Below are positions 55,198 through 63,302 of a DNA stretch of 64,000 nucleotides, piece after piece; within the stretch, counting starts at the first letter, position 1, and every line of letters starts with the position of its first letter. Made by a program: the position numbers and the translations under genes. Location of the stretch: the NCBI GenBank assembly GCA_024279135.1, contig JAJRRU010000008.1:118971-182970 (forward strand). Reading direction: 5' to 3'. Source of the DNA: Alphaproteobacteria bacterium. GTDB taxonomy: Bacteria > Pseudomonadota > Alphaproteobacteria > Rhodospirillales > Casp-alpha2. The notes under the pieces were generated by a model that worked only from the letters and a program-made list of their open reading frames with translations, was not told the DNA's origin and made no database searches.

Positions 55198-56466
55198 ATG
55201 ACAAACGTTCGCAACAACATCACAATTTTGCTATTTGGCACAGCCATTCTCATGCTGGGTCAGGGTTTGCTGGTTACCTTGCTGCCAGTGCGTGGTGACA
55301 TCGAGGGGTTTTCCACCTCCTGGATCGGCGGCATGGGCGGGGCCTATTATGCCGGGTTTGCCATTGGCTGTCTGATCGGACCGAAACTGATCCTGAAAGT
55401 CGGCCATATCCGGGTTTTCGCCGGTTTCGCCGCCCTTACAGCCGTGGCCACCCTCATATTCCAACTCATACCGGTTCCACCCGCCTGGGTCGCCACCCGT
55501 GGCTTTTCGGGTATTTGTTTTGCTATTTTGTATATGACCATTGAAAGCTGGCTCAACGACCAGTCCACCAACAAAACCCGCGGCAAGATTTTATCGCTCT
55601 ATATTATCATCGGCAATGTGGTCACCATTGGCGGACAGTTGATGCTCAATCTGGCCGACCCGGCGGCGGGAACCCTGTTTATCGTGTGTGCCATTCTCAT
55701 ATGCATTTCCCTGGCTCCGGTTTCCCTGTCGGCTATTTCGGAACCGACCCCGCCGCCCACGGCCAAACTCGATATCAAGGCGCTCTACAAGCTGTCGCCC
55801 GTGGGTTTCATGGGTTGTCTTGTATTTGGCATTGCCGAGGGGTCGTTCTGGTCACTGGGCCCGGTATTCGCCCAGCAACGGGGGTTTTCGGTCGCCGAGA
55901 TCACCTATTTCATGAGTGCCTTCATGCTGGGGGGCACCATCCTGCAATGGCCCATCGGCTGGGTTTCCGATCATGTAGACCGGCGCATCATGATTGCCGG
56001 GTGTTGTATCGGCACCATCGGTACAGGGTTATCGCTGGCCTTCATTCCCAGCCATTCGGGCATGGAATCCTTTCTCATGGCCGCCCTGCATGGTGGGTTC
56101 ATGTTCCCGCTCTATGGTTTAATTCTGGCCCATGCCAACGATTTTGCACCCCAGGAAAAACTGGTCGAAACATCCGGCGGGCTTTTGCTGGTCTATGGTG
56201 TAGGGGCGGCTCTGGGTCCCTTTGGCATCGCCCAGCTCATGCAATCACGGGACGCAGGGTATCTGTTCCTGATTATGTCGGTACTGTTCAGTGTGCTGGC
56301 AATCTTCGTGCTGATCCGGATTTTCATCCGACCGGTCACCGCGGACCTGGAACGCAGCACCTTTGTGCCGGCCACAAAAAGCTCGCAAGCTATCTACGAA
56401 CTTGAAACCGATGATGACGAAGATGAAGATGATCATGACGAACAGACGTCAACCTCTGCCTCGTGA
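55198..56466 (+). CDS. Major facilitator superfamily transporter, YcaD-like
   Basis: A 422-residue protein with 12 hydrophobic segments. The MFS pattern is visible in the loop between helices 2 and 3 (GCLIGPKLILKVGHIRV). Conserved YcaD-like segments include YMTIESWLNDQ and the second-half equivalent VSDHVDRRIMI. The C-terminus is strongly acidic (DDDEDEDDHDEQ). The substrate is unknown. The 3' end overlaps the convergent hutG by 18 bp, so it may be linked to the hut locus only by position. Confidence 0.9.
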   Translation: MTNVRNNITILLFGTAILMLGQGLLVTLLPVRGDIEGFSTSWIGGMGGAYYAGFAIGCLIGPKLILKVGHIRVFAGFAALTAVATLIFQLIPVPPAWVATRGFSGICFAILYMTIESWLNDQSTNKTRGKILSLYIIIGNVVTIGGQLMLNLADPAAGTLFIVCAILICISLAPVSLSAISEPTPPPTAKLDIKALYKLSPVGFMGCLVFGIAEGSFWSLGPVFAQQRGFSVAEITYFMSAFMLGGTILQWPIGWVSDHVDRRIMIAGCCIGTIGTGLSLAFIPSHSGMESFLMAALHGGFMFPLYGLILAHANDFAPQEKLVETSGGLLLVYGVGAALGPFGIAQLMQSRDAGYLFLIMSVLFSVLAIFVLIRIFIRPVTADLERSTFVPATKSSQAIYELETDDDEDEDDHDEQTSTSAS

Positions 56467-57258
56467 CACGGCCCATTCCAGTGCAGTTTCCAGCATCTGC
56501 GCGATAATCGGCTGGATGATTTCGGCGCGCTCGGCCCGAAAGGCAAAGGGCGGGGCTTCATCCATATAACACGACTGGGTTTTTTCCAGTTGCAAGGCGT
56601 GAACAGCCTTGTCCGGCTGGCCGTAATGGCGGGTGATATGACCGCCTTTAAACCGCCCATTCAATACCGCGCTATAGTCGTCATGGCCGTCGAGCACCGC
56701 AAACACCCGCTGCGTCAGGCCGTCATCGGCACTTAGGCCATCGGCGGTGCCCAGATTGAAATGCGGCAACGTGCCATCAAAAAAACGCGGAACCTGCGAG
56801 CCAATGGAATGGGCATCGATCAACACCGCAACACCAAAGCGGGCCACCATGTCATCCAGCGTGGTGCGCAATTTATCATGATAGGGTTGCCAGTAATTTT
56901 CGGTGCGGCGCAGGATTTCATCGTCTAGTGGTACGTCGCCTTGATAAATCGGGGCGAAATCGAAGGTCGTGGTCGGGCATAATTCCGTATTATCGGCCTT
57001 GGCATAAAGGCCCGTACCATCAGGGCTGCGGTTCAAATCGATCACATATCGCGAATGGGTAGCACTGAGCAGCGACAGCCCCAGACTTGCCGCGACCTCG
57101 CCATATAACCAGTCCACATGCCAGTCCGTATCGCCCAGCACGGCACCGGCCGCGGTGAACCGCTCGGCGATGTCCTGCGGCACGTATGTGCCCACGTGGG
57201 GGCAACTGATCAGCACCGGTTGCTCACCGGGCATGAATTTAAAGACTGGCTCGCTCAT
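56449..57258 (-). CDS. hutG: N-formylglutamate deformylase
   Basis: A 269-residue zinc-dependent amidohydrolase of the FGase family. It hydrolyses N-formylglutamate to glutamate and formate, the last step of the five-enzyme histidine route. Motifs include VLISCPHVGTYVPQDI, RYVIDLNRSPDG, LIDAHSIGSQVPRF and GGHITRHYGQP. It abuts hutI with no gap (TAAATG junction). Along with hutF, it defines the HutF-HutG variant that avoids formiminoglutamase. Confidence 0.94.
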   Translation of the reverse strand: MSEPVFKFMPGEQPVLISCPHVGTYVPQDIAERFTAAGAVLGDTDWHVDWLYGEVAASLGLSLLSATHSRYVIDLNRSPDGTGLYAKADNTELCPTTTFDFAPIYQGDVPLDDEILRRTENYWQPYHDKLRTTLDDMVARFGVAVLIDAHSIGSQVPRFFDGTLPHFNLGTADGLSADDGLTQRVFAVLDGHDDYSAVLNGRFKGGHITRHYGQPDKAVHALQLEKTQSCYMDEAPPFAFRAERAEIIQPIIAQMLETALEWAVSRGRG

Positions 57259-58494
57259 TTACAGCTCCCTCATCTTGCCGCCCAGCATGGACCATTTCAA
57301 AGGCCGCATGTTCAACCCGTACGCCAGATCTGTCGGGTCGTCCACGTTCCAGCAGGCCAGATCGGCCCGCAGGCCAACACGCAACACCCCACGATCGCTC
57401 AAGCCCAGTGCCAAGGCCCCATAACGCGTGGCCCCTGCCAGAGCCTGCGCCGGTGTCATGCCAAACAGCACACACGCCATATTCATGGCCGTCAGCAGGG
57501 AGTATATCGGCGAGCTGCCCGGGTTGGCGTCCGTGGCAACAGCCATGGGTACACCGGCCCGCAACAAATCCTCGATCGGTGGTTTGCGGGTTTCACGCAA
57601 ATAATAAAACGCCCCGGGCAGGATCACCGCAACGCTGCCAGATTTCGCCATGGCATCAATACCGTCTTGGGCGATATATTCCAGATGATCCACCGACAAG
57701 GCACCAAACTCGGCGGCCAGCACCGCACCTTTCATGTCAGACAGTTGTTCGGCGTGCAACTTGACCGGCAATCCAAGTGTGCGTGCGCAGTCAAACACCC
57801 GGCGAATTTGGTCGGGCGAAAAGGCAATGGTCTCGCAAAATCCGTCCACCGCGTCACACAGCCCCAGTTCCGCCGCACCGGGCAGCATGGTATCGCAGAT
57901 CAGGTCAATATAACCATCGCCATCATCGCTATATTCGGGCGGTATGGCATGGGCGGCCAGAAAGGTGGTCCTGATTTGTACGGGGCGTAAATCAGCCACC
58001 CGGCGTGCGGCGCGCAACATACACCATTCGGCCTGGGTATCGAGACCGTATCCCGACTTGATTTCAAGGGTTGTCACCCCGTCGGCTATGAGTGCGTCAA
58101 TGCGGGGTAATGATTGGGCCAGCAAATCTTCCTCGCTGGCCGCCCGGGTCGCAGCCACGGTCGATATGATACCGCCCCCGGACCGTGCAATGTCACCGTA
58201 GCTGGCACCTTCCAGCCGCAGGGCAAATTCATTGGCCCGGTTGCCGCCATGGATAACATGGGTGTGGCAATCCACCAGCCCCGGTGTGATCCAGGCTTGC
58301 CCGGCGTCCAGAACCTGAGCCGCCGATGCGCGAAACCCGGCGGGCAACTCAGTTGCCGGTCCGAGCCAGACAATCTTGCCATCGCTTATGGCCAGTGCGC
58401 CATCTTCTATCCTGCCCAGTTCATCATCCACAGAGCCGTCCATGGTCGCCAGTCTGGCACCAAGGATCAAAACATCGATAGTCTCATCAGTCAT
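57259..58494 (-). CDS. hutI: Imidazolonepropionase
   Basis: A 411-residue amidohydrolase-superfamily enzyme. It converts imidazolone-5-propionate to N-formimino-glutamate. Metal-binding HxH lies in GLVDCHTHVIHGGNR. The family pattern LEIKSGYGLD is followed by a His in FLAAHAIPPEY and the Asp/Asn metal motif in VATDANPGSSP. The start at 58494 was chosen because GGTGA lies eight bases upstream; a reading from 58512 has no site. hutI and hutG form an operon divergent from hutF. Confidence 0.95.
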   Translation of the reverse strand: MTDETIDVLILGARLATMDGSVDDELGRIEDGALAISDGKIVWLGPATELPAGFRASAAQVLDAGQAWITPGLVDCHTHVIHGGNRANEFALRLEGASYGDIARSGGGIISTVAATRAASEEDLLAQSLPRIDALIADGVTTLEIKSGYGLDTQAEWCMLRAARRVADLRPVQIRTTFLAAHAIPPEYSDDGDGYIDLICDTMLPGAAELGLCDAVDGFCETIAFSPDQIRRVFDCARTLGLPVKLHAEQLSDMKGAVLAAEFGALSVDHLEYIAQDGIDAMAKSGSVAVILPGAFYYLRETRKPPIEDLLRAGVPMAVATDANPGSSPIYSLLTAMNMACVLFGMTPAQALAGATRYGALALGLSDRGVLRVGLRADLACWNVDDPTDLAYGLNMRPLKWSMLGGKMREL

Positions 58495-58557
58495 GTTGCG
58501 TTCACCGATCATAAGTATACCATAGCTATATCTTTATTATATTTATCGCGGACTGCC

Positions 58558-59946
58558 ATGACCACGCTTCATTTTGAAAAAGCCCTGTTGCCCGGTGGAT
58601 GGGCCGAAAACGTCACTATCGGGGTTACTGACGATGGGTTTATCCATAGCCTTGAAACCGATGCCGAAAGTGCCGGAATATCGTTTGTTCCCGGGGTCGC
58701 CCTGCCCGGCATGGCCAATCTGCACAGCCATGCCTTCCAGCGTGCCCTCGCCGGGCTGGGCGAGGTTTCCGGTACCGCGACCAAATCGGGCAAACCCGAC
58801 AGTTTCTGGAGCTGGCGGACGGTCATGTATGATTTTCTGGCCGCACTCCAGCCCGAAGACATCTCGGCCATTGCACTAAAACTTTACGTGGACATGCTCA
58901 AGGCCGGCTATACCACGGTTGCGGAATTTCACTATCTGCACCATGACACCCAGGGCAATGCTTATAGCGATCCCGCCGAGATGTCCGCCCGCGTAATCGC
59001 CGCCGCCCTGGAGGCCGGGATCGGCATTACCCACCTGCCCGTGTTATACAGCCACGGTGGTTTCGCCGGTAAGCCCGCCCAACCGGACCAACGCCGGTTC
59101 CTCAATGGGCTCGATGATTTCATGACCATCGTCACCGCCCTGCACACTGAATATGGCGCCATGCCCGGTGTGCGGATCGGTATAGCACCCCACTCCTTGC
59201 GCGCCGTGACACCGGATTTGCTCGGTGCGGCCGTATCAGCCCTCAACCAGTTGGATGCCACGGCCCCCATTCACATTCACATTGCCGAGCAAACCCGCGA
59301 AGTCGATGAATGCCTGGCCTGGTCGGGCAAACGGCCGGTTGAATGGTTGCTGGAAAACCAGAGCATTGATCAACGCTGGTGCCTGATCCACGCGACCCAT
59401 ATGAGCGACGAGGAAACCGACGCACTGGCGGCCTCAAAAGCCGTTGCCGGGCTATGCCCGACCACTGAGGCCAATCTGGGTGACGGCCTGTTCCCGGCCC
59501 ACCGCTTCCTGGAAAAAGGCGGGGTCATAGGTATCGGTTCAGACAGTCATATTTCGGTCAATCTGAAAGAAGAATTACGCTGGCTGGAATATGGCCAGCG
59601 ACTGTTTACCCGCCAACGGGCCGTGCTGTCGGGTGGTCCGCAAAAATCCACTGCACGCCGCCTGTATGATGCGGCACTGATCGGTGGTGCGCGGGCCTGT
59701 GGTCAGCCCATAGGCGCGCTGGAGGTCGGCAAGCGGGCCGATCTGATTGTGCTCGATTGCAGCACCTCACCGCTATACGGGCGCTCAGACGACGCCATTC
59801 TCGATAGCTGGATTTTCGGCTGTGATACCAACCCGGTGCGCGATGTTTATGTAGCGGGCCGCCACATAGTCCAGGGCGGCCACCATGGTCTGGACCAGAT
59901 CGCAGAAAAACAATTTCAGGACATGTTGAAGCGCAGGTTCAAATAA
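58558..59946 (+). CDS. hutF: Formimidoylglutamate deiminase
   Basis: A 462-residue amidohydrolase that deaminates N-formimino-glutamate to N-formylglutamate. Metal ligands are seen in GMANLHSHAFQRAL, HIHIAEQTREVDEC (active-site His and Glu) and IGIGSDSHISVN. The tail GKRADLIVLDC is typical of the superfamily. The ATG at 58558 gives the family length; upstream in-frame sequence is the opposite strand of hutI. hutH and hutU are not in this window. Confidence 0.95.
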   Translation: MTTLHFEKALLPGGWAENVTIGVTDDGFIHSLETDAESAGISFVPGVALPGMANLHSHAFQRALAGLGEVSGTATKSGKPDSFWSWRTVMYDFLAALQPEDISAIALKLYVDMLKAGYTTVAEFHYLHHDTQGNAYSDPAEMSARVIAAALEAGIGITHLPVLYSHGGFAGKPAQPDQRRFLNGLDDFMTIVTALHTEYGAMPGVRIGIAPHSLRAVTPDLLGAAVSALNQLDATAPIHIHIAEQTREVDECLAWSGKRPVEWLLENQSIDQRWCLIHATHMSDEETDALAASKAVAGLCPTTEANLGDGLFPAHRFLEKGGVIGIGSDSHISVNLKEELRWLEYGQRLFTRQRAVLSGGPQKSTARRLYDAALIGGARACGQPIGALEVGKRADLIVLDCSTSPLYGRSDDAILDSWIFGCDTNPVRDVYVAGRHIVQGGHHGLDQIAEKQFQDMLKRRFK

Positions 59947-59955
59947 ATCACAAAA

Positions 59956-59989
59956 AAAACGATCCGGCGCCTGGCACACGGATCGTTTT
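59956..59989 (+). terminator. Rho-independent terminator after hutF
   Basis: AAAACGATCCG (59956-59966) pairs with CGGATCGTTTT (59979-59989) around a 12-base loop, with a run of T's in the right arm. It lies ten bases after the hutF stop and also faces the 3' end of the convergent DUF1127 gene. Confidence 0.85.
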
Positions 59990-60026
59990 AGTTATGTTTG
60001 TATTGTCAATGAGAGGCTAGAAAGCA

Positions 60027-60188
60027 TCACATCAGGCGAACACCAGCCTCGAGGGGAACGCGGATGGTGTTTGAGCGGGCATTGGCGGTATTCATGCCAA
60101 TATCTGCGAGAAGGTGCGCATCGAGTTTAGACAGCTCAACGTTAACGTCACGTTTCATGAGAGCGTCAAAGAATTTACCGAGTTTCAT
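60027..60188 (-). CDS. DUF1127-like mini-protein
   Basis: A 53-residue protein, too short for most ORF cut-offs. AAGGA lies nine bases upstream of the ATG at 60188. The DUF1127-type core is LSKLDAHLLADIGM, close to the family consensus for 'L-D-x-x-L-x-D-I-G'. Small DUF1127 proteins in alphaproteobacteria have been linked to sRNA turnover and phosphate or stress adaptation. A conserved Arg stretch typical of the family is weak here. The role is thus uncertain. Its 164-bp upstream gap is AT-rich with no clear promoter boxes. Confidence 0.75.
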   Translation of the reverse strand: MKLGKFFDALMKRDVNVELSKLDAHLLADIGMNTANARSNTIRVPLEAGVRLM

Positions 60189-60341
60189 AATTCTAAATCC
60201 TTTTAGAAAATATAATATTGATATTATTGTATGTCATTAGCACAACATTAATGCCAATTTATCACGGCGACAAATGCCAAAATATCAATCCTGCTATGCA
60301 GAAACAGCATAACTTACGTCATCTTTTGTTATGGAATTAAT

Positions 60342-60356
60342 GGGTCCTGACCCTAG
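60342..60356. repeat. REP-like palindrome (copy 4)
   Basis: GGGTCCTGACCCTAG matches the core at 37236 and 39022. On the minus strand it gives TAG, the stop codon of the LysR remnant. Confidence 0.72.
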
Positions 60357-60919
60357 CTCAACCAGTCATAATCTTTAGAAAACCGCTGCACCAGAAACTC
60401 GATGAAAACCTTGACCTTGGGCGGTATAAACCGCTGGTAAGGGTGTACGGTATAAAGCGGTGTGACATGCGGTATAGGCAGAAATTCAGGCAATACCTCG
60501 ACCAGTTCACCATCGCGCATGGTGGCCCCGACCAACCAGCCTGGGACCAGCACCAGGCCCATACCCGAGCGCGCAGCAATGACCAGCGAGGTCCCGCTGT
60601 TGGCGCAGAAATTGCCCATAACCCGCACCTCGACAGGGCGGCTGTTGAGATTTTTCTTATCATTCCCCCGCCGACTGAATTGCCAGACATTAGAACCGGG
60701 GTGGGTGCGGAATACCAGGCAGTTGTGATCGGCCAGATCGCTCGGGTCTGCCAGCTTGCCCGCAGATTTCAGATACAGGGGGCTGGCGCACAGATAGCGC
60801 CGCACCTCACCAATTTTGCGCGAACGCAGAGTTGAATCGTTTAGCTGGCCCACCCTGACAGCCAGATCATACCCCTCGCCCACCAGATCGACCAGTTGAT
60901 CAGTGAATGTGAGGGAAAA
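60353..60919 (-). pseudogene. LysR-family regulator remnant lacking the DNA-binding domain
   Basis: Only the C-terminal effector-binding domain remains. Homology is visible from SLTFTDQLVDLVGEGYDLAV (near 60919) to the end, with LysR-typical YLCASPLYLKSAG and RSGMGLVLVPGWLVG. The helix-turn-helix and first part of the effector domain (about 120 residues) are missing. The sequence upstream is AT-rich and has an in-frame TAA in the same frame. An open stretch of 176 codons from a GTG at 60883 remains, but a functional regulator is unlikely. It is divergent from the AhpD-like gene, its probable former target. Confidence 0.82.
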
Positions 60920-61043
60920 TTTTACGCAATAATAAATTGCACATTATTGATCTATTCGTAAAACTGAAACATCCCTATCTTACTTTCCAGATCATTCCAA
61001 CAACCCGGACAACCAATAATTCAACCACAAGAAGGACGTTATA

Positions 61044-61595
61044 ATGAGTATTTTTCCCCTGCATTCTCAAGAAACTGCGCCTGAAGGTTCCAAAGAGCTT
61101 TTGGCCAAGGTACAAAAAAAATACGGCTTCCTGCCCAATCTGTTCCGTGTCATGGCTGAGGCTCCCGCAGCCGGTCAGACCTATCTGACCGTCATGGGAT
61201 ATTTCAACGACACATCGCTTTCTGAAGCCGAACAACAAACCGTTCTGTTAACAACAAGCTTTGTTAACCAGTGTGATTATTGCATGGCCGCACACTCAAC
61301 CATGTCCAGCATGAAGGACCTGTTTCAGCCCGGCGATCTTGAGGCCCTGCGATCCGGTTCGGCCCTGAGTGATGCCAAACTGAATGCCCTGTCGGGCCTG
61401 ACACGTTCCATCGTCGAAACCCGTGGCTGGCCCACCGATGACGCCAGAAAGGCTTTCTATGACGCCGGCTACGGTAACGCACAATATCTGGAAGTGCTGG
61501 TCGGGGTATCTCTGAAGACCTTGTCAAATTACATCAATCATGCCTCTGAAATCCCGCTCGATGCGGCTTTTGAAGGCGGCAAGTGGACCCCGTAA
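61044..61595 (+). CDS. AhpD-like (carboxymuconolactone decarboxylase family) alkylhydroperoxidase-type protein
   Basis: A 183-residue single-domain protein of the AhpD/CMD family. The redox-active CxxC followed by His is visible in NQCDYCMAAHSTMS, the signature of peroxidase-type members. The N-terminal region contains KYGFLPNLFRVMAEAP, often seen in small uncharacterised members of the family. Thiol peroxidase activity is thus likely but the partner reductant is unknown. A ribosome binding site AAGGACG precedes the ATG. A truncated LysR gene lies divergently upstream. Confidence 0.88.
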   Translation: MSIFPLHSQETAPEGSKELLAKVQKKYGFLPNLFRVMAEAPAAGQTYLTVMGYFNDTSLSEAEQQTVLLTTSFVNQCDYCMAAHSTMSSMKDLFQPGDLEALRSGSALSDAKLNALSGLTRSIVETRGWPTDDARKAFYDAGYGNAQYLEVLVGVSLKTLSNYINHASEIPLDAAFEGGKWTP

Positions 61596-61617
61596 CCCCG
61601 ACCCGGTGGCGTGAGCG

Positions 61618-62115
61618 TTATATCCAGCGACGAACCTGTTTTTTGTAATCCGTGTAGAGGGTGCCGAATTTTGCCTCAAGATAACGCTCCTCCCGGGCGA
61701 TCACGTAGACCCGTATGACCACGACGCACGGCACCAAAGCAACCAGGGCAGCCGGACTGGCGCCGCCGATAGTCAGGCCTGCGTAAGCAAATATCATGCC
61801 CAGGTACATGGGGTTTCGGGAATATCCATAGATGCCCGTGGAAACAATTGCCGTGGTTGGCTTCCACGGTTCAATATTTGTCGCGACCTTCTTCTGGCCC
61901 CGTGCACTGATCAGTAACAAGGCGAGCCCAATTGCGAAAAGAAGGCCACCACCGAGCAGCATGGTGTTCTCTGTCATGCGACCCTCGAACCAGGGCGAGT
62001 CGTACCATAACCCCATCACCAGAAAGCCGAGATAAATAAATGGTGGTGGCAGCCTTACCCCGGCATTATCGGCTGGGTTATCCGTGATCTTGTTGTCATC
62101 CATTAAGCTACTCAT
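61618..62115 (-). CDS. Isoprenylcysteine methyltransferase-family (PEMT/ICMT-like) membrane protein
   Basis: A 165-residue protein with four hydrophobic segments. The C-terminal half has the family's signature: GIYGYSRNPMYLGMIFAYAG with the conserved Arg-Asn-Pro-Met-Tyr, and then EERYLEAKFGTLYTDYKKQV. Members use S-adenosylmethionine to methylate lipids or isoprenoid-type substrates; the bacterial substrates are mostly unknown. A more internal start (MDDNKITDNP) is possible. Confidence 0.85.
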   Translation of the reverse strand: MSSLMDDNKITDNPADNAGVRLPPPFIYLGFLVMGLWYDSPWFEGRMTENTMLLGGGLLFAIGLALLLISARGQKKVATNIEPWKPTTAIVSTGIYGYSRNPMYLGMIFAYAGLTIGGASPAALVALVPCVVVIRVYVIAREERYLEAKFGTLYTDYKKQVRRWI

Positions 62116-62304
62116 TTTTGTGTCGTTCCCCTACAATAACACCATACCATTACAGGGGGGAGCAGTTATTTCTGCATCTCCCTTATACGCGATCCTGACA
62201 AAAGCCCGTAACGGGCACTCGTCGGGTATTAATCAGATATTAGCCCCTATGTCTGACAATGTATGTGATTAGCGGTTTCTACAGAAATAACCGGCGGGAT
62301 AATC

Positions 62305-62778
62305 ATGGTATTCCAGCATTTCAACAGACAAAACAAACGCGTACAGATTGCCGCCGAGGCCTTTGGTGATTTTGTCGGTGATTTTGGCCACTTTCTGGTG
62401 GACGCATTTCATCTGCTGGCCCTGTTTGCCATTGGCGGCACGATTGTGTGGGCGGCAATGTTGGCATTCCTGGGCATGATTGACCGGGGTACGGCGTCCA
62501 TCGAAGACATCCTGTTGCTGTTTATCTATCTCGAGCTCGGGGCCATGGTGGGAATTTATTTCAAAACCAACCGGATGCCCGTGCGGTTTCTGATCTATGT
62601 GGCTATAACCGCCCTGACCCGGCTGCTTTTCGGTTTTGTCACCATCGAACATTCGACGGATTTTCGCATCCTCATCATATCGGGTGCGATCCTGATTCTG
62701 GCATTTGCAGTATTGATTGTACGCTACGGATCAGCCAGCTTCCCGTCCCGCGAGCCCCCCGACAGCGATCTGCCATAA
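62305..62778 (+). CDS. PsiE-like membrane protein (phosphate-starvation-inducible family)
   Basis: A 157-residue protein with four hydrophobic helices. The PsiE-family core is visible in SIEDILLLFIYLELGAMVGI followed by YFKTNRMPVRFLIYVAITAL. No catalytic motif was seen. In Escherichia coli psiE is induced by phosphate starvation; its molecular role is unknown. It is not flanked by phosphate genes here. The 189-bp gap upstream contains no recognised gene; a short reading frame there looks spurious. Confidence 0.83.
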   Translation: MVFQHFNRQNKRVQIAAEAFGDFVGDFGHFLVDAFHLLALFAIGGTIVWAAMLAFLGMIDRGTASIEDILLLFIYLELGAMVGIYFKTNRMPVRFLIYVAITALTRLLFGFVTIEHSTDFRILIISGAILILAFAVLIVRYGSASFPSREPPDSDLP

Positions 62779-62861
62779 TAGCGACCCCGGCTAACGACGC
62801 CCAACAGTCTGATACCGCCATGGTATAATGTGCCATTGTCATAGGGGGTAAAATATTATAT

Positions 62862-62876
62862 GTTCATGTTATGTTC
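62862..62876 (+). promoter_or_regulatory. LexA-binding SOS box of umuDC, overlapping the start codon
   Basis: GTTC-ATGTTAT-GTTC is an exact match to the alphaproteobacterial LexA operator GTTC-N7-GTTC. The second half-site covers the umuD ATG at 62871. A TATAAT hexamer lies at 62824-62829, about 40 bp upstream, so LexA would block transcript elongation or initiation from there. Confidence 0.85.
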
Positions 62877-63302
62877 CATTATACGGCCAACCCTGTTATC
62901 CTGAAACCCGTTCGCAGCAAAGCCCTGAGCGTGCCGCTCTATGCCAGCAAAGTCCCGGCGGGCTTCCCCAACCCGGCCGACGATTTCGCCGATGGGGTAC
63001 TCGACCTCAATGACCTGATCACCCATCCGGCGGCAACCTTTATCGTGCGGGTTTCGGGCGATTCCATGCGCGACGCGGGCATCCACGATGGCGATCTGCT
63101 GATCGTCGACCGCTCGCTGGAACCACGAACGGGCAATATCGTTATCGCCGTAATGCACGGCGAAATGACGGTCAAACGCCTGAAGCGATACGCCGGACAG
63201 TGGTGGCTGAAACCGGAAAACCCCGACTACCCCACATCGCCGCTGCCACCGGGCGGCGAGATTTGGGGCGTGGTCGCCCATACCATCAAGAACCACACAT
63301 AA
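62871..63302 (+). CDS. umuD: DNA polymerase V subunit UmuD (S24 self-cleaving protein)
   Basis: A 143-residue LexA-like S24 peptidase-fold protein. The autocleavage site is Ala-Gly in [12 protein letters not shown], matching UmuD. The Ser-Lys dyad is visible in [15 protein letters not shown] (Ser) and [10 protein letters not shown] (Lys). RecA-ssDNA filaments trigger cleavage, giving UmuD' for translesion synthesis with UmuC. Its stop overlaps the umuC start (TAATG). No good Shine-Dalgarno sequence is placed next to the ATG, and the SOS box covers it. Confidence 0.93.
   Translation: MFHYTANPVILKPVRSKALSVPLYASKVPAGFPNPADDFADGVLDLNDLITHPAATFIVRVSGDSMRDAGIHDGDLLIVDRSLEPRTGNIVIAVMHGEMTVKRLKRYAGQWWLKPENPDYPTSPLPPGGEIWGVVAHTIKNHT

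Noticed and set aside
57118..57990. 290-codon plus-strand frame opposite hutI and hutG
   Set aside because: Fully antisense to two well-recognised enzymes; composition is that of a shadow frame.
58501..58557. HutC-type operator between hutI and hutF
   Set aside because: The AT-rich stretch has only a four-base symmetric TATA-TATA arrangement, too weak to call a repressor site.
62084..62272. 62-codon frame before the PsiE-like gene
   Set aside because: No ribosome binding site, no motif and overlap with the ICMT-like gene start region.
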